Positions 1 through 9,653 are shown, numbered from the stretch's first letter. The stretch: DNA of 26,398 bases from Pilasporangium apinafurcum (GCA_001600495.1 BCKE01000049.1:1-26398); one strand, 5' to 3'. Notes: generated from the letters alone by a model not told the origin. Numbers and translations are program-made.

Positions 1-1527
1 ATGCTAATGTTGTGTTGGTGTTGATGAATTGTATAGTTAATCAAATCACTCAAGCATGGGCAAGGAAAAGGTTCACATTTCGCTCGTCGTCATTGGTCAC
101 GTCGATGCCGGTAAGTCGACCACGACTGGTCACTTGATCTACAAGTGCGGTGGTATCGACAAGCGTACTATTGAAAAGTTCGAGAAGGAAGCCGCTGAAT
201 TGGGCAAGACCTCGTTCAAGTATGCCTGGGTGTTGGACAACTTGAAGGCCGAACGTGAACGTGGTATCACGATCGATATTGCTTTGTGGAAGTTCGAATC
301 CCCCAAGTACTTCTTCACCGTGATTGACGCTCCTGGTCACCGTGATTTCATTAAGAACATGATTACGGGTACCTCGCAAGCCGATTGCGCTATTTTGGTT
401 GTTGCCTCGGGTGTTGGTGAATTCGAAGCCGGTATCTCGAAGGAAGGCCAAACCCGTGAACACGCTCTTTTGGCGTTCACCCTTGGTGTGAAGCAAATGA
501 TTGTTGCTATCAACAAGATGGACGACTCTTCGGTGATGTACGGCCAGGCCCGTTACGAAGAAATCAAGAACGAAGTGACGGCGTACTTGAAGAAGGTTGG
601 CTACAAGCCAGCCAAGATCCCATTCGTGCCAATTTCGGGCTGGGAAGGTGACAACATGATTGAAAAGTCGCCAAACATGCCTTGGTACAAGGGACCTTAC
701 CTCCTTGAAGCGCTTGACCAGTTGAACGCTCCTAAGCGTCCTTCGGACAAGCCTCTTCGTCTGCCTTTGCAGGATGTTTACAAGATCGGCGGTATTGGCA
801 CGGTTCCAGTCGGCCGTGTTGAAACCGGTGTGTTGAAGCCTGGTATGGTTGCCACCTTCGGCCCTACCGGTCTGACCACGGAAGTCAAGTCTGTGGAAAT
901 GCACCACGAATCGTTGCCTGAAGCTGTCCCTGGTGACAACGTTGGTTTCAACGTGAAGAACGTGTCGGTGAAGGAACTTCGCCGTGGTTTCGTTGCTTCG
1001 GACTCGAAGAACGACCCTGCCAAGGGAACGGAAGACTTCACGGCCCAGGTTATTGTGTTGAACCACCCTGGCCAAATCGGTAACGGTTACGCTCCAGTGT
1101 TGGATTGCCACACTGCCCACGTTGCTTGCAAGTTCAAGGAAATCACTGAAAAGATGGATCGTCGTTCGGGTAAGGTGTTGGAACAGCTCCCGAAGTTCGT
1201 GAAGTCGGGTGATGCCTGCATGGTTATCTTGGAACCATCGAAGCCAATGACGGTGGAATCGTTCGCGGACTACCCACCTTTGGGCCGTTTCGCCGTGCGT
1301 GACATGCGTCAGACCGTGGCTGTCGGTGTCATCAAGTCGGTGAACAAGAAGGAAGGTGGCGGCAAGACGACCAAGTCGGCTGCCAAGAAGAAGTAAATGT
1401 AGTTATACACTGGAATTGACATTAGGTTTTGTGTCTTTTGGCAGCGACTGGATAACGATAATTTGCTTTTTTTTAACTTCCAATCTGTTTTGTTTTTGTT
1501 TTCTGTTGAGTATGAACATTGGAATGG
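1..1527 (+). repeat. Left arm of EF-1alpha inverted repeat
   Basis: The arm pairs base for base with the reverse complement of 7318-8844. It covers 55 bases upstream of the EF-1alpha start codon, the whole coding region and 131 bases after the stop. Identity ends abruptly after 1527, where this copy continues GATCC and the other continues CTTGA. No indel is needed over the full length. The sense and one antisense reading frame translate identically in both copies, which leaves little room for even silent differences. The repeat still matches at base 1, so its true left end lies outside the window. Confidence 0.95.
56..1396 (+). CDS. TEF1: Translation elongation factor 1-alpha, copy A
   Basis: This 446-residue GTPase carries aminoacyl-tRNA to the ribosomal A site in the cytosol. 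The P-loop GHVDAGKS is at residues 14-21, followed by the switch region RGITID, the DAPGH motif near residue 91 and NKMD near 153. Beta-barrel domains 2 and 3 follow, and the tail ends in a lysine-rich stretch (KSAAKKK). Length and sequence are normal for a eukaryotic EF-1alpha and close to oomycete versions. The coding region has no intron. Codon use is strongly biased, as expected for a very highly expressed gene, and this bias also creates a long meaningless antisense frame. The product is identical to that of copy B at 7449-8789. Its promoter lies outside the window, so whether it is expressed cannot be judged. Confidence 0.97.
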   Translation: MGKEKVHISLVVIGHVDAGKSTTTGHLIYKCGGIDKRTIEKFEKEAAELGKTSFKYAWVLDNLKAERERGITIDIALWKFESPKYFFTVIDAPGHRDFIKNMITGTSQADCAILVVASGVGEFEAGISKEGQTREHALLAFTLGVKQMIVAINKMDDSSVMYGQARYEEIKNEVTAYLKKVGYKPAKIPFVPISGWEGDNMIEKSPNMPWYKGPYLLEALDQLNAPKRPSDKPLRLPLQDVYKIGGIGTVPVGRVETGVLKPGMVATFGPTGLTTEVKSVEMHHESLPEAVPGDNVGFNVKNVSVKELRRGFVASDSKNDPAKGTEDFTAQVIVLNHPGQIGNGYAPVLDCHTAHVACKFKEITEKMDRRSGKVLEQLPKFVKSGDACMVILEPSKPMTVESFADYPPLGRFAVRDMRQTVAVGVIKSVNKKEGGGKTTKSAAKKK

Positions 1528-1645
1528 GATCCGAAGAAATGAGCAGTAGGCATCTGAACTTCACTTGAAAATGAAAGCAAGAGATTTCTGAAGATGCTGC
1601 TTGGATTTTGTTCATGAACCCAAACGAATCTTCTTTTTAGTAAAA

Positions 1646-1675
1646 TCCCTTAGCTAAGAATTCTCAGCTTAGGGA
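1646..1675. repeat. Imperfect 30-bp palindrome
   Basis: The sequence reads TCCCTTAGCTAAGAA followed directly by TTCTCAGCTTAGGGA. The two halves are complementary at 13 of 15 positions with no spacer. It lies between the end of the EF-1alpha repeat arm and the ARMT1-like start codon at 1751. It could be a dyad protein-binding site in the ARMT1 promoter, a hairpin in the 5' UTR, or a footprint of the rearrangement that made the repeat. No family is recognised. Confidence 0.6.
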
Positions 1676-1750
1676 CAAATATATGCAATCAGCAATTCTA
1701 TTGACTGACGACAGTTATCAGTAACCAAGTAGAGAAACGGAAGGAGCAGG

Positions 1751-3100
1751 ATGAGTGCTGTCACCCACACCACCACGTCCGAGTTCCTTGCGCGTGTGGC
1801 GCAATGGGAGCTGCTGTACACGAACGTGGAGGGCACGTTCGCCAACAACTCCTACAAAGACCGGTTGCCCGATCTTGTGAAGGACGTTGTGCGTCGTAAT
1901 CAGGAGAGGTTCTCGAAGGCGCAAGTGGATCGCCTACTGCTGCTCGCGCAGGAAATGATTGATAATTCACGTATTCCATTGCCATCGGAAGTAAGCGATA
2001 AATCCCCAACTAGTGCGCATTGGACAGATCTACTGGAGGGAAAAGCGTACACGTGGCAGAACTCGCCCTGGTTTTTGTCGGAGCAATACATGTTCCACTT
2101 GGTGTTAGTCATTGCTGGTTATTACACGACGGGCATTGACCCTTTCCATCCATCGTACGTGACAATACTATGTGATATCATGTGAGCAATTTATTATGCT
2201 GCTTACTAACTATGAGTCTGTCTCTGGTTGTTAACTTATAGGAAAGTGGCTGAACTGGGTGAGGCAACGCCATGGAATCTTCTACACAGCGCAGTCGAAT
2301 TATCCACTATTGATACTGTTGCGACTCGCCACGACCAGTTAAAGCGACTGATGAAACTTTGTTTGTGGGGGAACAAGGCTGATGGCTGCTACACAATCGT
2401 CAAAGACACCATCAGTGGCGACAATGCCACGTTGGACATAGACGATGCCTACCTCTTGGTGGATGACAGCGACAAAGTCATCCACTTCGCAGAAAAACTC
2501 GGTTCAAACCAAGACAAACCTGTGTCTGTGCAATTCATCAACGACAATTGTGGAACAGAGTTACTATTGGATCTGGCGCTCGCAGACCATTTGCTCACGC
2601 ATAAATGGTGCTCTAACGTGACCTTCAACGTCAAGGCAGAGCCCATGTATATCTCAGACGCTACACCTGTGGACGTGACGGAGCATATTCAGGCGATGCA
2701 AACAGCGAGTCACCCACCGGAAATCCAAGAGCTTGGGCGACGCTTGGCCCAGCACGTTGAGAAAAAGCAGTTCATTGTGAGACCAGATCTCTTTTGGAAC
2801 CACTACAGTTTCTACTGGGAGATGCCGGAAAAGCTAGCGACACGCTTGCGAGAAGAGGCGTCACTGGTCATCCTGAAAGGTGATCTGAACTATCGCCGTC
2901 TGTTGGGCGACCGTATGTGGCCAGCAACGACCCCAGTGCAAATCGCGGTTCCGTACTTCCCAGCGCCGTTTGTATCGTTCAGAACATTGAAATCGAATCC
3001 CATTGTGGGTCTTTCTGCTGAGGTAGAGAAGCAATTGGACGCAGAGGATCCGAACTGGCGAATCAATGGCAAGCGCGGCACTATTCAAAGTGTGTTGTAG
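1751..3100 (+). CDS. ARMT1: ARMT1-type damage-control phosphatase (DUF89), two exons
   Basis: This is a member of the metal-dependent DUF89 family, subfamily III. Relatives such as human ARMT1 and yeast YMR027W hydrolyse sugar phosphates, and a carboxyl-methyltransferase role has also been claimed for ARMT1. The exons are 1751-2154 and 2242-3100, giving 420 residues. Family landmarks are YKDRLPDL near residue 36, SPWFLSEQYM, LWGNK (176-180), the metal-site INDNCG with D236 and N237, ISDAT with D274, LKGDLNYRRLLGDR (from about 346) and the C-terminal FRTLKSNPIVGL. A second in-frame donor at 2182 would add nine residues. I prefer the donor GTACGT at 2155 because the joined DPFHPSK fits the family better. 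It ends 77 bases from the convergent gene at 3178. Cytosolic location is assumed because no targeting signal is seen. Confidence 0.9.
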
Positions 3101-3177
3101 GTTGAAAGCATGAGAATGAACATCATGCTTTGCTTTAATTATTAGCTTCGTAGATTGACCGTGCGTTTGCCCTGGAA

Positions 3178-4401
3178 TCAGAAGTTGTAATTGACGCCAA
3201 ATTTTGACAGCACATGAATCAAATTCATAGAGTTACGCTCGCTGAACTCAGCGTCACCCATTATGCTTCCCTCCTCATTTTGGAATATAAATTCATCATC
3301 GCCAATGTCGCTGTGAATGTCAATCGGATCTCGCCGTGGAGCATTCATGGTATTTCGATGTTTCAAAATGCTGGTTCCTTGCTTCTTTGGCGCTCTTTTT
3401 GCAGATGAGCGCGCCAATTCACTTGTGTTAGCCGTATGCTTAGACGATTTCCATGTTTCGTACTTTGCCGTTCGAAAATGACTTGATCTATCTCGATTTA
3501 CGCTTGCCTGTTCGTGCTGCTCTCTCTGAGGCTTATCGTAATGACGCATAGCCACCGGCAGAATGCGATCCATCTTGCAGATCGTGGACGAGTAACTGGG
3601 AATGAGAGGAGCATCCAGACGAGACTCAGACGACAGCAGTGTCGGATCTTTCACTTTTGTTGTATGTAAACCGCCTTTGTTGGATAGACATGGTAACGAG
3701 AGGCTCGGTTTTGCTTGCACATTGCCATCAATAAGCTTTGATAGTGGGGCGATATCAGTAGGATCTTTGCTGTCATCGTCGTTTTCCAACATCAGTCCCA
3801 CGATTTTACATGAAACAGGTATCAGTTGCCGCCGCTCCAGCACATTTTCTATTCGAGATTCGTTGTCGTGGTGATGATTCGGACTTGAGACGATTGCATG
3901 AGATTCTGAAAGATTACATCGTCGCTCGTGTGTTCGTTCAAGTTGCCTGTCGTAGTGTTGATGATAATCGTAGCTTGTGACGACGTTATGTGGTTCTGAG
4001 ATAATAGAAGGACTATTGGTGACCGAGTTCGCTGGCATTGACTGACTCTGGTTACTCGATTGCGAGGAATGATCTTCGTCGTTGCATAAAGTAATAGTTG
4101 CACATCTGCCCTTCACATGGTGTTGCTTTTTGTCCTGATCAACAGTAGGTTTGTACTTTTGACCACGCTCGTTGACAACTTCTTCATATTTTCGGTTGGT
4201 AGTATTCTGTTTTCGACCTTGTTTTCGCTTTTCGTCTTGACTCCTTTCTACTTTCTTGCCCGTGGAATAGGAAAATAGTACCTCTGGCAATGTCGTAAAC
4301 TTTGTCTTGGATCCACTGCACAATGGGCCGTCACTATCATCGACTTCCCATCCAGTTAACTCGATGCCATCATCCTCATCATCTTCGTAATGATTTGCCA
4401 T
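3178..4401 (-). CDS. Unknown protein, probably disordered
   Basis: This is an uninterrupted 407-residue frame that I do not recognise. The first in-frame ATG is at 4401 and gives an acidic start (MANHYEDDEDDG, then ELTGWEVDDSDG). A long low-complexity middle follows, rich in S, N, Q, H, K and R. Basic patches include KRKQGRK near residue 60 and SAKRAPKKQG near 335, and a short, more ordered-looking tail ends in LSKFGVNYNF. No catalytic motif, membrane segment or signal peptide is visible. The open frame continues 15 codons upstream and is hydrophobic there, but it contains no ATG, so a secreted protein is not supported. It may be a regulatory or scaffold protein. It is convergent with the ARMT1-like gene and tandem with the LRAT gene. 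That it is a real gene rests on the length of the open frame alone. Confidence 0.65.
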   Translation of the reverse strand: MANHYEDDEDDGIELTGWEVDDSDGPLCSGSKTKFTTLPEVLFSYSTGKKVERSQDEKRKQGRKQNTTNRKYEEVVNERGQKYKPTVDQDKKQHHVKGRCATITLCNDEDHSSQSSNQSQSMPANSVTNSPSIISEPHNVVTSYDYHQHYDRQLERTHERRCNLSESHAIVSSPNHHHDNESRIENVLERRQLIPVSCKIVGLMLENDDDSKDPTDIAPLSKLIDGNVQAKPSLSLPCLSNKGGLHTTKVKDPTLLSSESRLDAPLIPSYSSTICKMDRILPVAMRHYDKPQREQHEQASVNRDRSSHFRTAKYETWKSSKHTANTSELARSSAKRAPKKQGTSILKHRNTMNAPRRDPIDIHSDIGDDEFIFQNEEGSIMGDAEFSERNSMNLIHVLSKFGVNYNF

Positions 4402-4620
4402 CAATGCCACAAGCAAGCAGACGGGAAAATGCCGTACTATCGACAATGCGATTTATTTTTACACACACTACACATAAAGAACTATGCCAAAAAATCATGA
4501 ACGCACACACTCCCAGATATTCAATGGTTTATCATTTAATGAACGGCACATATGCTACAGGCCTCAAACACAAAAGAAGCAACAACGATAACAATTACAT
4601 CTAAAGCCACAAAGAATAAA

Positions 4621-5691
4621 TTAAGTGAATGATTCTGCGACAAGCACATCGTCCGAAGGTGCTATGGCCACACTCTGACTATCTATGACGTCTGCGTCCA
4701 CGATCTGGAAGGCTGACGCCTTATCCCGTGTATTGAACGTCCGCAAGAGTCCATCACGAGTCTGTGCGCCAATATACCATCGCCGATTGCGGCGACTCTG
4801 TAGCTCGCCATGCCAGGAGTATTCAAACTTAAATAAACTCTCGCGGTGAAAAGAGCGCTTGCGCACCATTTTTAAACAATTGGCCTTAGCGCATAAGTAC
4901 TCCCCCGTTATCGCATCAGCGAGTGTAACTTTCACGCAGTTGTAGGCAACAATCTCAACATCCAAGATGAATGGTGTTGGTGCCTGGCGAAAGGCCAGGT
5001 CGGTCTCCTTGGGATCGTTGTGCACCATATAGAGCGTGTTCCCGAATCGCTTGACAAATTTTGTGTCACTAGTCTGCAGATACACACGCTTGCCCTTTAA
5101 TTCACAGAACTGCTGGTTATGCTCTTGGGCTTCTTCACGCAACTTTTGCAGCGTGTTGTTCAGCGTCCGCAGGACATCGGCTGACTTAGACGACAAGTAC
5201 GGCGCCTTGATATGTACTTTATGGAGCAGCTGCTTGGACCAAACTACGCCGGTTTTGCACCACAATGCGATATGCTCACAATTCATGGATAGAATATTGA
5301 AATGTCCCTTGCCATGACCTAGCAGAAAATTACAGCGTGCAAGTACAACGGGTGGCGTGTCAGACCGTGAACGGTGCACTTCACCCAGTTTTGCAAATGC
5401 GTTCGCGACGAGCGAGCCGCTATACATAACACGCCGCATATCTGACACAGGCCGACCATTGAGAAATTCGGTCAATGATGTCAGTCGGAAACTCGAGTCT
5501 GCCTGTGATTCTCGAAAGTTGTCGATGCGACTCCAGACGTGGGCTATCACAATGTCATCCATATGCTTGCCCGCAGTAAATACGATCCCATGGTGCGTGT
5601 ACCGAAATGGCCATCGTGTCTTGTCCCAAATGCAGATGTGGTCCGTCGCCTGCAGCGTCGCGACGTCCCTTACCGCGCACAGGTTCAGCAT
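4621..5691 (-). CDS. LRAT-domain protein with C-terminal extension
   Basis: The start is the first ATG in frame (5691), giving 356 residues. The N-terminal half is an LRAT/NC domain of the NlpC/P60 papain-like fold. It has YTHHGIVF (His33/34), a second histidine in VIAHVW (His51), and the nucleophile box NCEH with Cys138 followed by IALWCKTG. In animal LRAT and HRAS-like proteins this Cys-His-His set carries out acyl transfer or phospholipase A1/A2 chemistry on membrane lipids, and the same is inferred here. Unlike the animal proteins there is no clear C-terminal membrane anchor. Instead there are about 200 more residues with repeated beta-strand patterns (GKRVYLQTSDTKFV, GEYLCAKANCL, RRWYIGAQTRDG), possibly a beta-trefoil. 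That fold is a guess. No intron is needed. Confidence 0.8.
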   Translation of the reverse strand: MLNLCAVRDVATLQATDHICIWDKTRWPFRYTHHGIVFTAGKHMDDIVIAHVWSRIDNFRESQADSSFRLTSLTEFLNGRPVSDMRRVMYSGSLVANAFAKLGEVHRSRSDTPPVVLARCNFLLGHGKGHFNILSMNCEHIALWCKTGVVWSKQLLHKVHIKAPYLSSKSADVLRTLNNTLQKLREEAQEHNQQFCELKGKRVYLQTSDTKFVKRFGNTLYMVHNDPKETDLAFRQAPTPFILDVEIVAYNCVKVTLADAITGEYLCAKANCLKMVRKRSFHRESLFKFEYSWHGELQSRRNRRWYIGAQTRDGLLRTFNTRDKASAFQIVDADVIDSQSVAIAPSDDVLVAESFT

Positions 5692-7317
5692 CCTCTTCCC
5701 TGTTCTTTCTTCTCTCAAGCTTATTGCTGCTTCTGATATGAGGCAGTGAGTCTCACCCACTCACTTGATCGACCCCACGTTAGGTCAGCAGCAAAGCCTC
5801 AAGCAGGTGCAGCACAGCAGATGCTATGTGCTCTTGTGTGGTGTTCTGCAAGAGCTTCTGTTGGTAATAAAGCACGAGCAGCTACTTACAGATCGTACTG
5901 TACACTCTCACGTGTCGCACCAGCAACCCGCCCCGTTTATCCGCTGGCCATTGATAGCAACCTTCGAAAAAAAATTTAGCCAGTCTCTTCCCAAGTTTAT
6001 TCTATTTAAGAGGTTTTTCGAAATCAGGTTTTGTGGTACGCACACATGTTTTAATTACTAGCGTTTGTTCTGATTTTAGAGTAAAAGCAGATAACATGGG
6101 TAATATGCTCTTAGATAGTTTTTACCTTTTTGACAACGAAAACCGAACGTGACGGATCGCACACAGGAGACCCGGTCGTTGGCGATCGTTTGTAGCTTCA
6201 CAAAAGAAAATTTTCTCCGTTTCTGCAGTTACGTTAAGATGCTGCTGAAAACCTAGTCAGCTCATCCTGATCAGTTATTTTACATACCCAATGTGCTTGT
6301 ATTCATTTTCACATCAACATGCATTCACACATTCCGTTGCACCTTTCTAAGATCGCAAAAGGAATTGCACTGCAGTATTCCGTCCATCCACATTTCTCCT
6401 GCAATTACTTAGGTATCCGTTGGGTTGACAGTCCTATGTTCCAACGCAACTGCGTGCAATTCTTTGACGCCACGTTCCTAATACATCACGGAATCCATCT
6501 GTTGTGAAACTGGAGCTAAATCCCATCGAGTTCTCTAAAACAGATCGGTGGTAATACTAAATGACTGTACATGTATTCAAGCGATAACGAGAGAAACGCA
6601 TGGGAAGCCATCGCTTGGCAGTTTTGCTCTGAATGACCAGCAACGGTTGATCGTTCTCAAAACAGCCATACAGTGGCAACTGAACAACTGATGTGCCCAT
6701 TTGAAAAAACCATCCGTCGGCTAGATAAAACTGGGATACATAATCTATTTGGAAAATAATTTAAAAGAAACAGCGCACATGGTGGATGCCGGATCAAATT
6801 AACTCTGTTTAAAGATGTGCTCCTACTTCCCCATCATCTACAGAAAATTGCTACTATGTTCATGTAGTCGAGAAAGAAAAATGCCAAGCTTCACATCTTC
6901 AACTTACAGAGTGTACTTTGAACTTGCGCTAAACATTCTCGAATGTTGTAGCTACTATCTCCAACGTCGCAAAAATACACTCATCCGCGTTCGCCGCCAA
7001 GTGGATCGAATACCTTGGGTGAGTGTGACGAGACGAAACATTCAGCCCCTCTCCATTTGGGTAAACAGTAACCTTGACCAAACAAATCCGCATAAAATAG
7101 AACACCTGAATGGCTGCATAAAGTTTAATCAAACTGCTGCTTACCACAGTGCAAACATCATCACCATACTTCTCACTAATCGATTATCCAGCGCTCATGT
7201 ACGAATCCTTTGAAGATAAGATTTCTATGTGCGAATGAAGCAGGCTACAAACACAGCTTCTCTCCTTGTAACATTAACAAATTCATTAGGCTCACATTTT
7301 CAACTCTGCCAATCAAG
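5692..7317. other. 1.6-kb region without a convincing gene
   Basis: The region lies between the LRAT start codon and the inner edge of the right EF-1alpha repeat arm. It must contain the LRAT promoter. Open frames here are short, interrupted and without family resemblance. Two weak signals were noted. One is a plus-strand LELNPIEFSK string at 6510-6539, resembling the end of Tc1/IS630-type transposases. The other is a pair of splice-like mini exons on the minus strand around 6908-7065. Neither can be annotated as a gene. No tRNA or spliceosomal RNA was recognised by eye. Confidence 0.5.
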
Positions 7318-8844
7318 CCATTCCAATGTTCATACTCAACAGAAAACAAAAACAAAACAGATTGGAAGTTAAAAAAAAGCAAATTATCGTTATCCAGTCG
7401 CTGCCAAAAGACACAAAACCTAATGTCAATTCCAGTGTATAACTACATTTACTTCTTCTTGGCAGCCGACTTGGTCGTCTTGCCGCCACCTTCCTTCTTG
7501 TTCACCGACTTGATGACACCGACAGCCACGGTCTGACGCATGTCACGCACGGCGAAACGGCCCAAAGGTGGGTAGTCCGCGAACGATTCCACCGTCATTG
7601 GCTTCGATGGTTCCAAGATAACCATGCAGGCATCACCCGACTTCACGAACTTCGGGAGCTGTTCCAACACCTTACCCGAACGACGATCCATCTTTTCAGT
7701 GATTTCCTTGAACTTGCAAGCAACGTGGGCAGTGTGGCAATCCAACACTGGAGCGTAACCGTTACCGATTTGGCCAGGGTGGTTCAACACAATAACCTGG
7801 GCCGTGAAGTCTTCCGTTCCCTTGGCAGGGTCGTTCTTCGAGTCCGAAGCAACGAAACCACGGCGAAGTTCCTTCACCGACACGTTCTTCACGTTGAAAC
7901 CAACGTTGTCACCAGGGACAGCTTCAGGCAACGATTCGTGGTGCATTTCCACAGACTTGACTTCCGTGGTCAGACCGGTAGGGCCGAAGGTGGCAACCAT
8001 ACCAGGCTTCAACACACCGGTTTCAACACGGCCGACTGGAACCGTGCCAATACCGCCGATCTTGTAAACATCCTGCAAAGGCAGACGAAGAGGCTTGTCC
8101 GAAGGACGCTTAGGAGCGTTCAACTGGTCAAGCGCTTCAAGGAGGTAAGGTCCCTTGTACCAAGGCATGTTTGGCGACTTTTCAATCATGTTGTCACCTT
8201 CCCAGCCCGAAATTGGCACGAATGGGATCTTGGCTGGCTTGTAGCCAACCTTCTTCAAGTACGCCGTCACTTCGTTCTTGATTTCTTCGTAACGGGCCTG
8301 GCCGTACATCACCGAAGAGTCGTCCATCTTGTTGATAGCAACAATCATTTGCTTCACACCAAGGGTGAACGCCAAAAGAGCGTGTTCACGGGTTTGGCCT
8401 TCCTTCGAGATACCGGCTTCGAATTCACCAACACCCGAGGCAACAACCAAAATAGCGCAATCGGCTTGCGAGGTACCCGTAATCATGTTCTTAATGAAAT
8501 CACGGTGACCAGGAGCGTCAATCACGGTGAAGAAGTACTTGGGGGATTCGAACTTCCACAAAGCAATATCGATCGTGATACCACGTTCACGTTCGGCCTT
8601 CAAGTTGTCCAACACCCAGGCATACTTGAACGAGGTCTTGCCCAATTCAGCGGCTTCCTTCTCGAACTTTTCAATAGTACGCTTGTCGATACCACCGCAC
8701 TTGTAGATCAAGTGACCAGTCGTGGTCGACTTACCGGCATCGACGTGACCAATGACGACGAGCGAAATGTGAACCTTTTCCTTGCCCATGCTTGAGTGAT
8801 TTGATTAACTATACAATTCATCAACACCAACACAACATTAGCAT
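7318..8844 (-). repeat. Right arm of EF-1alpha inverted repeat
   Basis: This is the reverse complement of 1-1527. The two arms are separated by 5,790 bases of unique sequence (1528-7317), with the 3' ends of the EF-1alpha copies facing inwards. The outer end of the repeat cannot be fixed, because the partner runs out of the window at base 1. The inner end is a clean break at 7318. Such identity, UTRs included, indicates a very recent duplication, continuing gene conversion, or an assembly artefact. Confidence 0.95.
7449..8789 (-). CDS. TEF1: Translation elongation factor 1-alpha, copy B
   Basis: The 446-residue product is identical to that of copy A (56-1396). The same GTPase motifs are present: GHVDAGKS at 14-21, DAPGH near 91 and NKMD near 153. 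Unlike copy A, its upstream region is in the window: a probable 5' UTR intron (8809-8929) and a long pyrimidine-rich tract on its coding strand (8990-9026), both common at very active EF-1alpha promoters. This copy is therefore probably functional. Its 3' UTR equals that of copy A only up to 7318, after which the two diverge, so transcripts might be told apart if polyadenylation lies beyond that point. Gene conversion between the copies would explain the identity. Confidence 0.97.
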   Translation of the reverse strand: MGKEKVHISLVVIGHVDAGKSTTTGHLIYKCGGIDKRTIEKFEKEAAELGKTSFKYAWVLDNLKAERERGITIDIALWKFESPKYFFTVIDAPGHRDFIKNMITGTSQADCAILVVASGVGEFEAGISKEGQTREHALLAFTLGVKQMIVAINKMDDSSVMYGQARYEEIKNEVTAYLKKVGYKPAKIPFVPISGWEGDNMIEKSPNMPWYKGPYLLEALDQLNAPKRPSDKPLRLPLQDVYKIGGIGTVPVGRVETGVLKPGMVATFGPTGLTTEVKSVEMHHESLPEAVPGDNVGFNVKNVSVKELRRGFVASDSKNDPAKGTEDFTAQVIVLNHPGQIGNGYAPVLDCHTAHVACKFKEITEKMDRRSGKVLEQLPKFVKSGDACMVILEPSKPMTVESFADYPPLGRFAVRDMRQTVAVGVIKSVNKKEGGGKTTKSAAKKK

Positions 8845-8929
8845 TTGATTCACTCTGTGGTATGTAGAAAGACGGCGACAATGCGATCCGTCCTTCTTTT
8901 CTTATCGAGATCTGTGGTGCTGCGCTTAC
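8809..8929 (-). other. Probable 5' UTR intron of EF-1alpha copy B
   Basis: On the minus strand a strong donor (AAGG then GTAAGC, first intron base 8929) is followed 121 bases later by an acceptor ending in TTGTATAG (last base 8809), 19 bases before the ATG. A TGCTAAT branch-like site lies about 30 bases before the acceptor. Leader introns are known in EF-1alpha genes of many eukaryotes. If the call is right, the left repeat copy begins inside the same intron at the window edge. No transcript evidence is available. Confidence 0.55.
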
Positions 8930-9653
8930 CTTCTTCTCCGCAGAATGGATAATGAGGGGGGAAGCCACTGGCCGACAGCAAGAGAAAGCGAAAGGGGGGA
9001 GGAGAGGAGGAGGAGGAGGAGGGGAGCTTGTTGGATCCGCTGGTGGTTCTGTGGCTCTCACCTGCGTCCCCAAAATACAAAAAAATCCAACATTTCTACC
9101 AATAATAATCGTTTAATTTTTGAATAGAAGCCAATCATCATGGAAATGCGCTTCTGGCCAATGGTTAATTTTGGAACCGTTGTGGTTGGGACCGTAAGTG
9201 GATGGGGCTACGGGTAAAATGAACGAATGAAGGTGAACCGGTCTATCTTTTTTGTGGTCGGATCCTTTCCTTGCCACTTTGAGTTCAAAATCCTGGTGAT
9301 GCGACTCGACCTTCATTCACATATTCATGCCGCGTAGAATTTCCAAGAGAACGCTTGTGGTTCTGAAGTCGAATCTATATATTCAGTATTTCTACAGAGA
9401 TGGACATTTCTCGAGATAGAACCCTTGCGTTCTTGTCTTTTGGATGTTTCTTACCTACTTTGTCGATCGTGCCAGTGAATGTTTCTATCAATAGATCCAC
9501 TAATCGTCACATTTTATCTATTAATATTAGCCAATAATATACGTTTCTGAATAAAAAAGATCGAAGCGATCTTATAAAGACGCAACGGCAATTTGATGGG
9601 CAAACATGAGTGAATCATGAGTTGGTGGAAATGGACGAACACTTGCGAGAAAA
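8930..9653. promoter_or_regulatory. Divergent promoter region, EF-1alpha copy B and IQ-motif gene
   Basis: This gene-free region lies between two divergent genes. It holds a 37-base uninterrupted purine run at 8990-9026 (GGA repeats; CT-rich on the EF-1alpha coding strand). Two CCAAT motifs occur near 9131 and 9158. A short open stretch begins with ATG at 9140 and ends at a perfect GTAAGT donor at 9194, and could be an upstream exon of the plus-strand transcript. Three ATGs at 9606, 9617 and 9631 precede the IQ-gene start. Transcription start sites cannot be placed from sequence alone. Confidence 0.5.

Noticed and set aside
50-1120. A 356-codon open frame antisense to EF-1alpha copy A (and the same at 7725-8795 for copy B).
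   Set aside because: It is a by-product of the strong codon bias of EF-1alpha. It has no family resemblance and begins within the sense leader.
4402-4446. A hydrophobic N-terminal extension of the unknown protein that would look like a signal peptide.
   Set aside because: The extension has no ATG; it would have to start at TTG. The first ATG, at 4401, gives an acidic cytosolic-type start, so an effector or secreted-protein call is not supported.
5692-5760. A longer N-terminus for the LRAT protein.
   Set aside because: The upstream open stretch would begin at GTG. The first ATG is at 5691 and is close to the domain start.
6908-7065. Two minus-strand mini exons (about 7065-7014 and 6951-6908) with good donors GTATTC and GTAAGT.
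   Set aside because: No clean upstream exon can be joined, the only fitting downstream acceptor gives an immediate stop, and the translated pieces resemble no family. Probably chance.
8850-9080. Minus-strand frames rich in Pro and Ser upstream of EF-1alpha copy B.
   Set aside because: They are translations of the CT-rich promoter tract and the leader intron, with low complexity and no family match.
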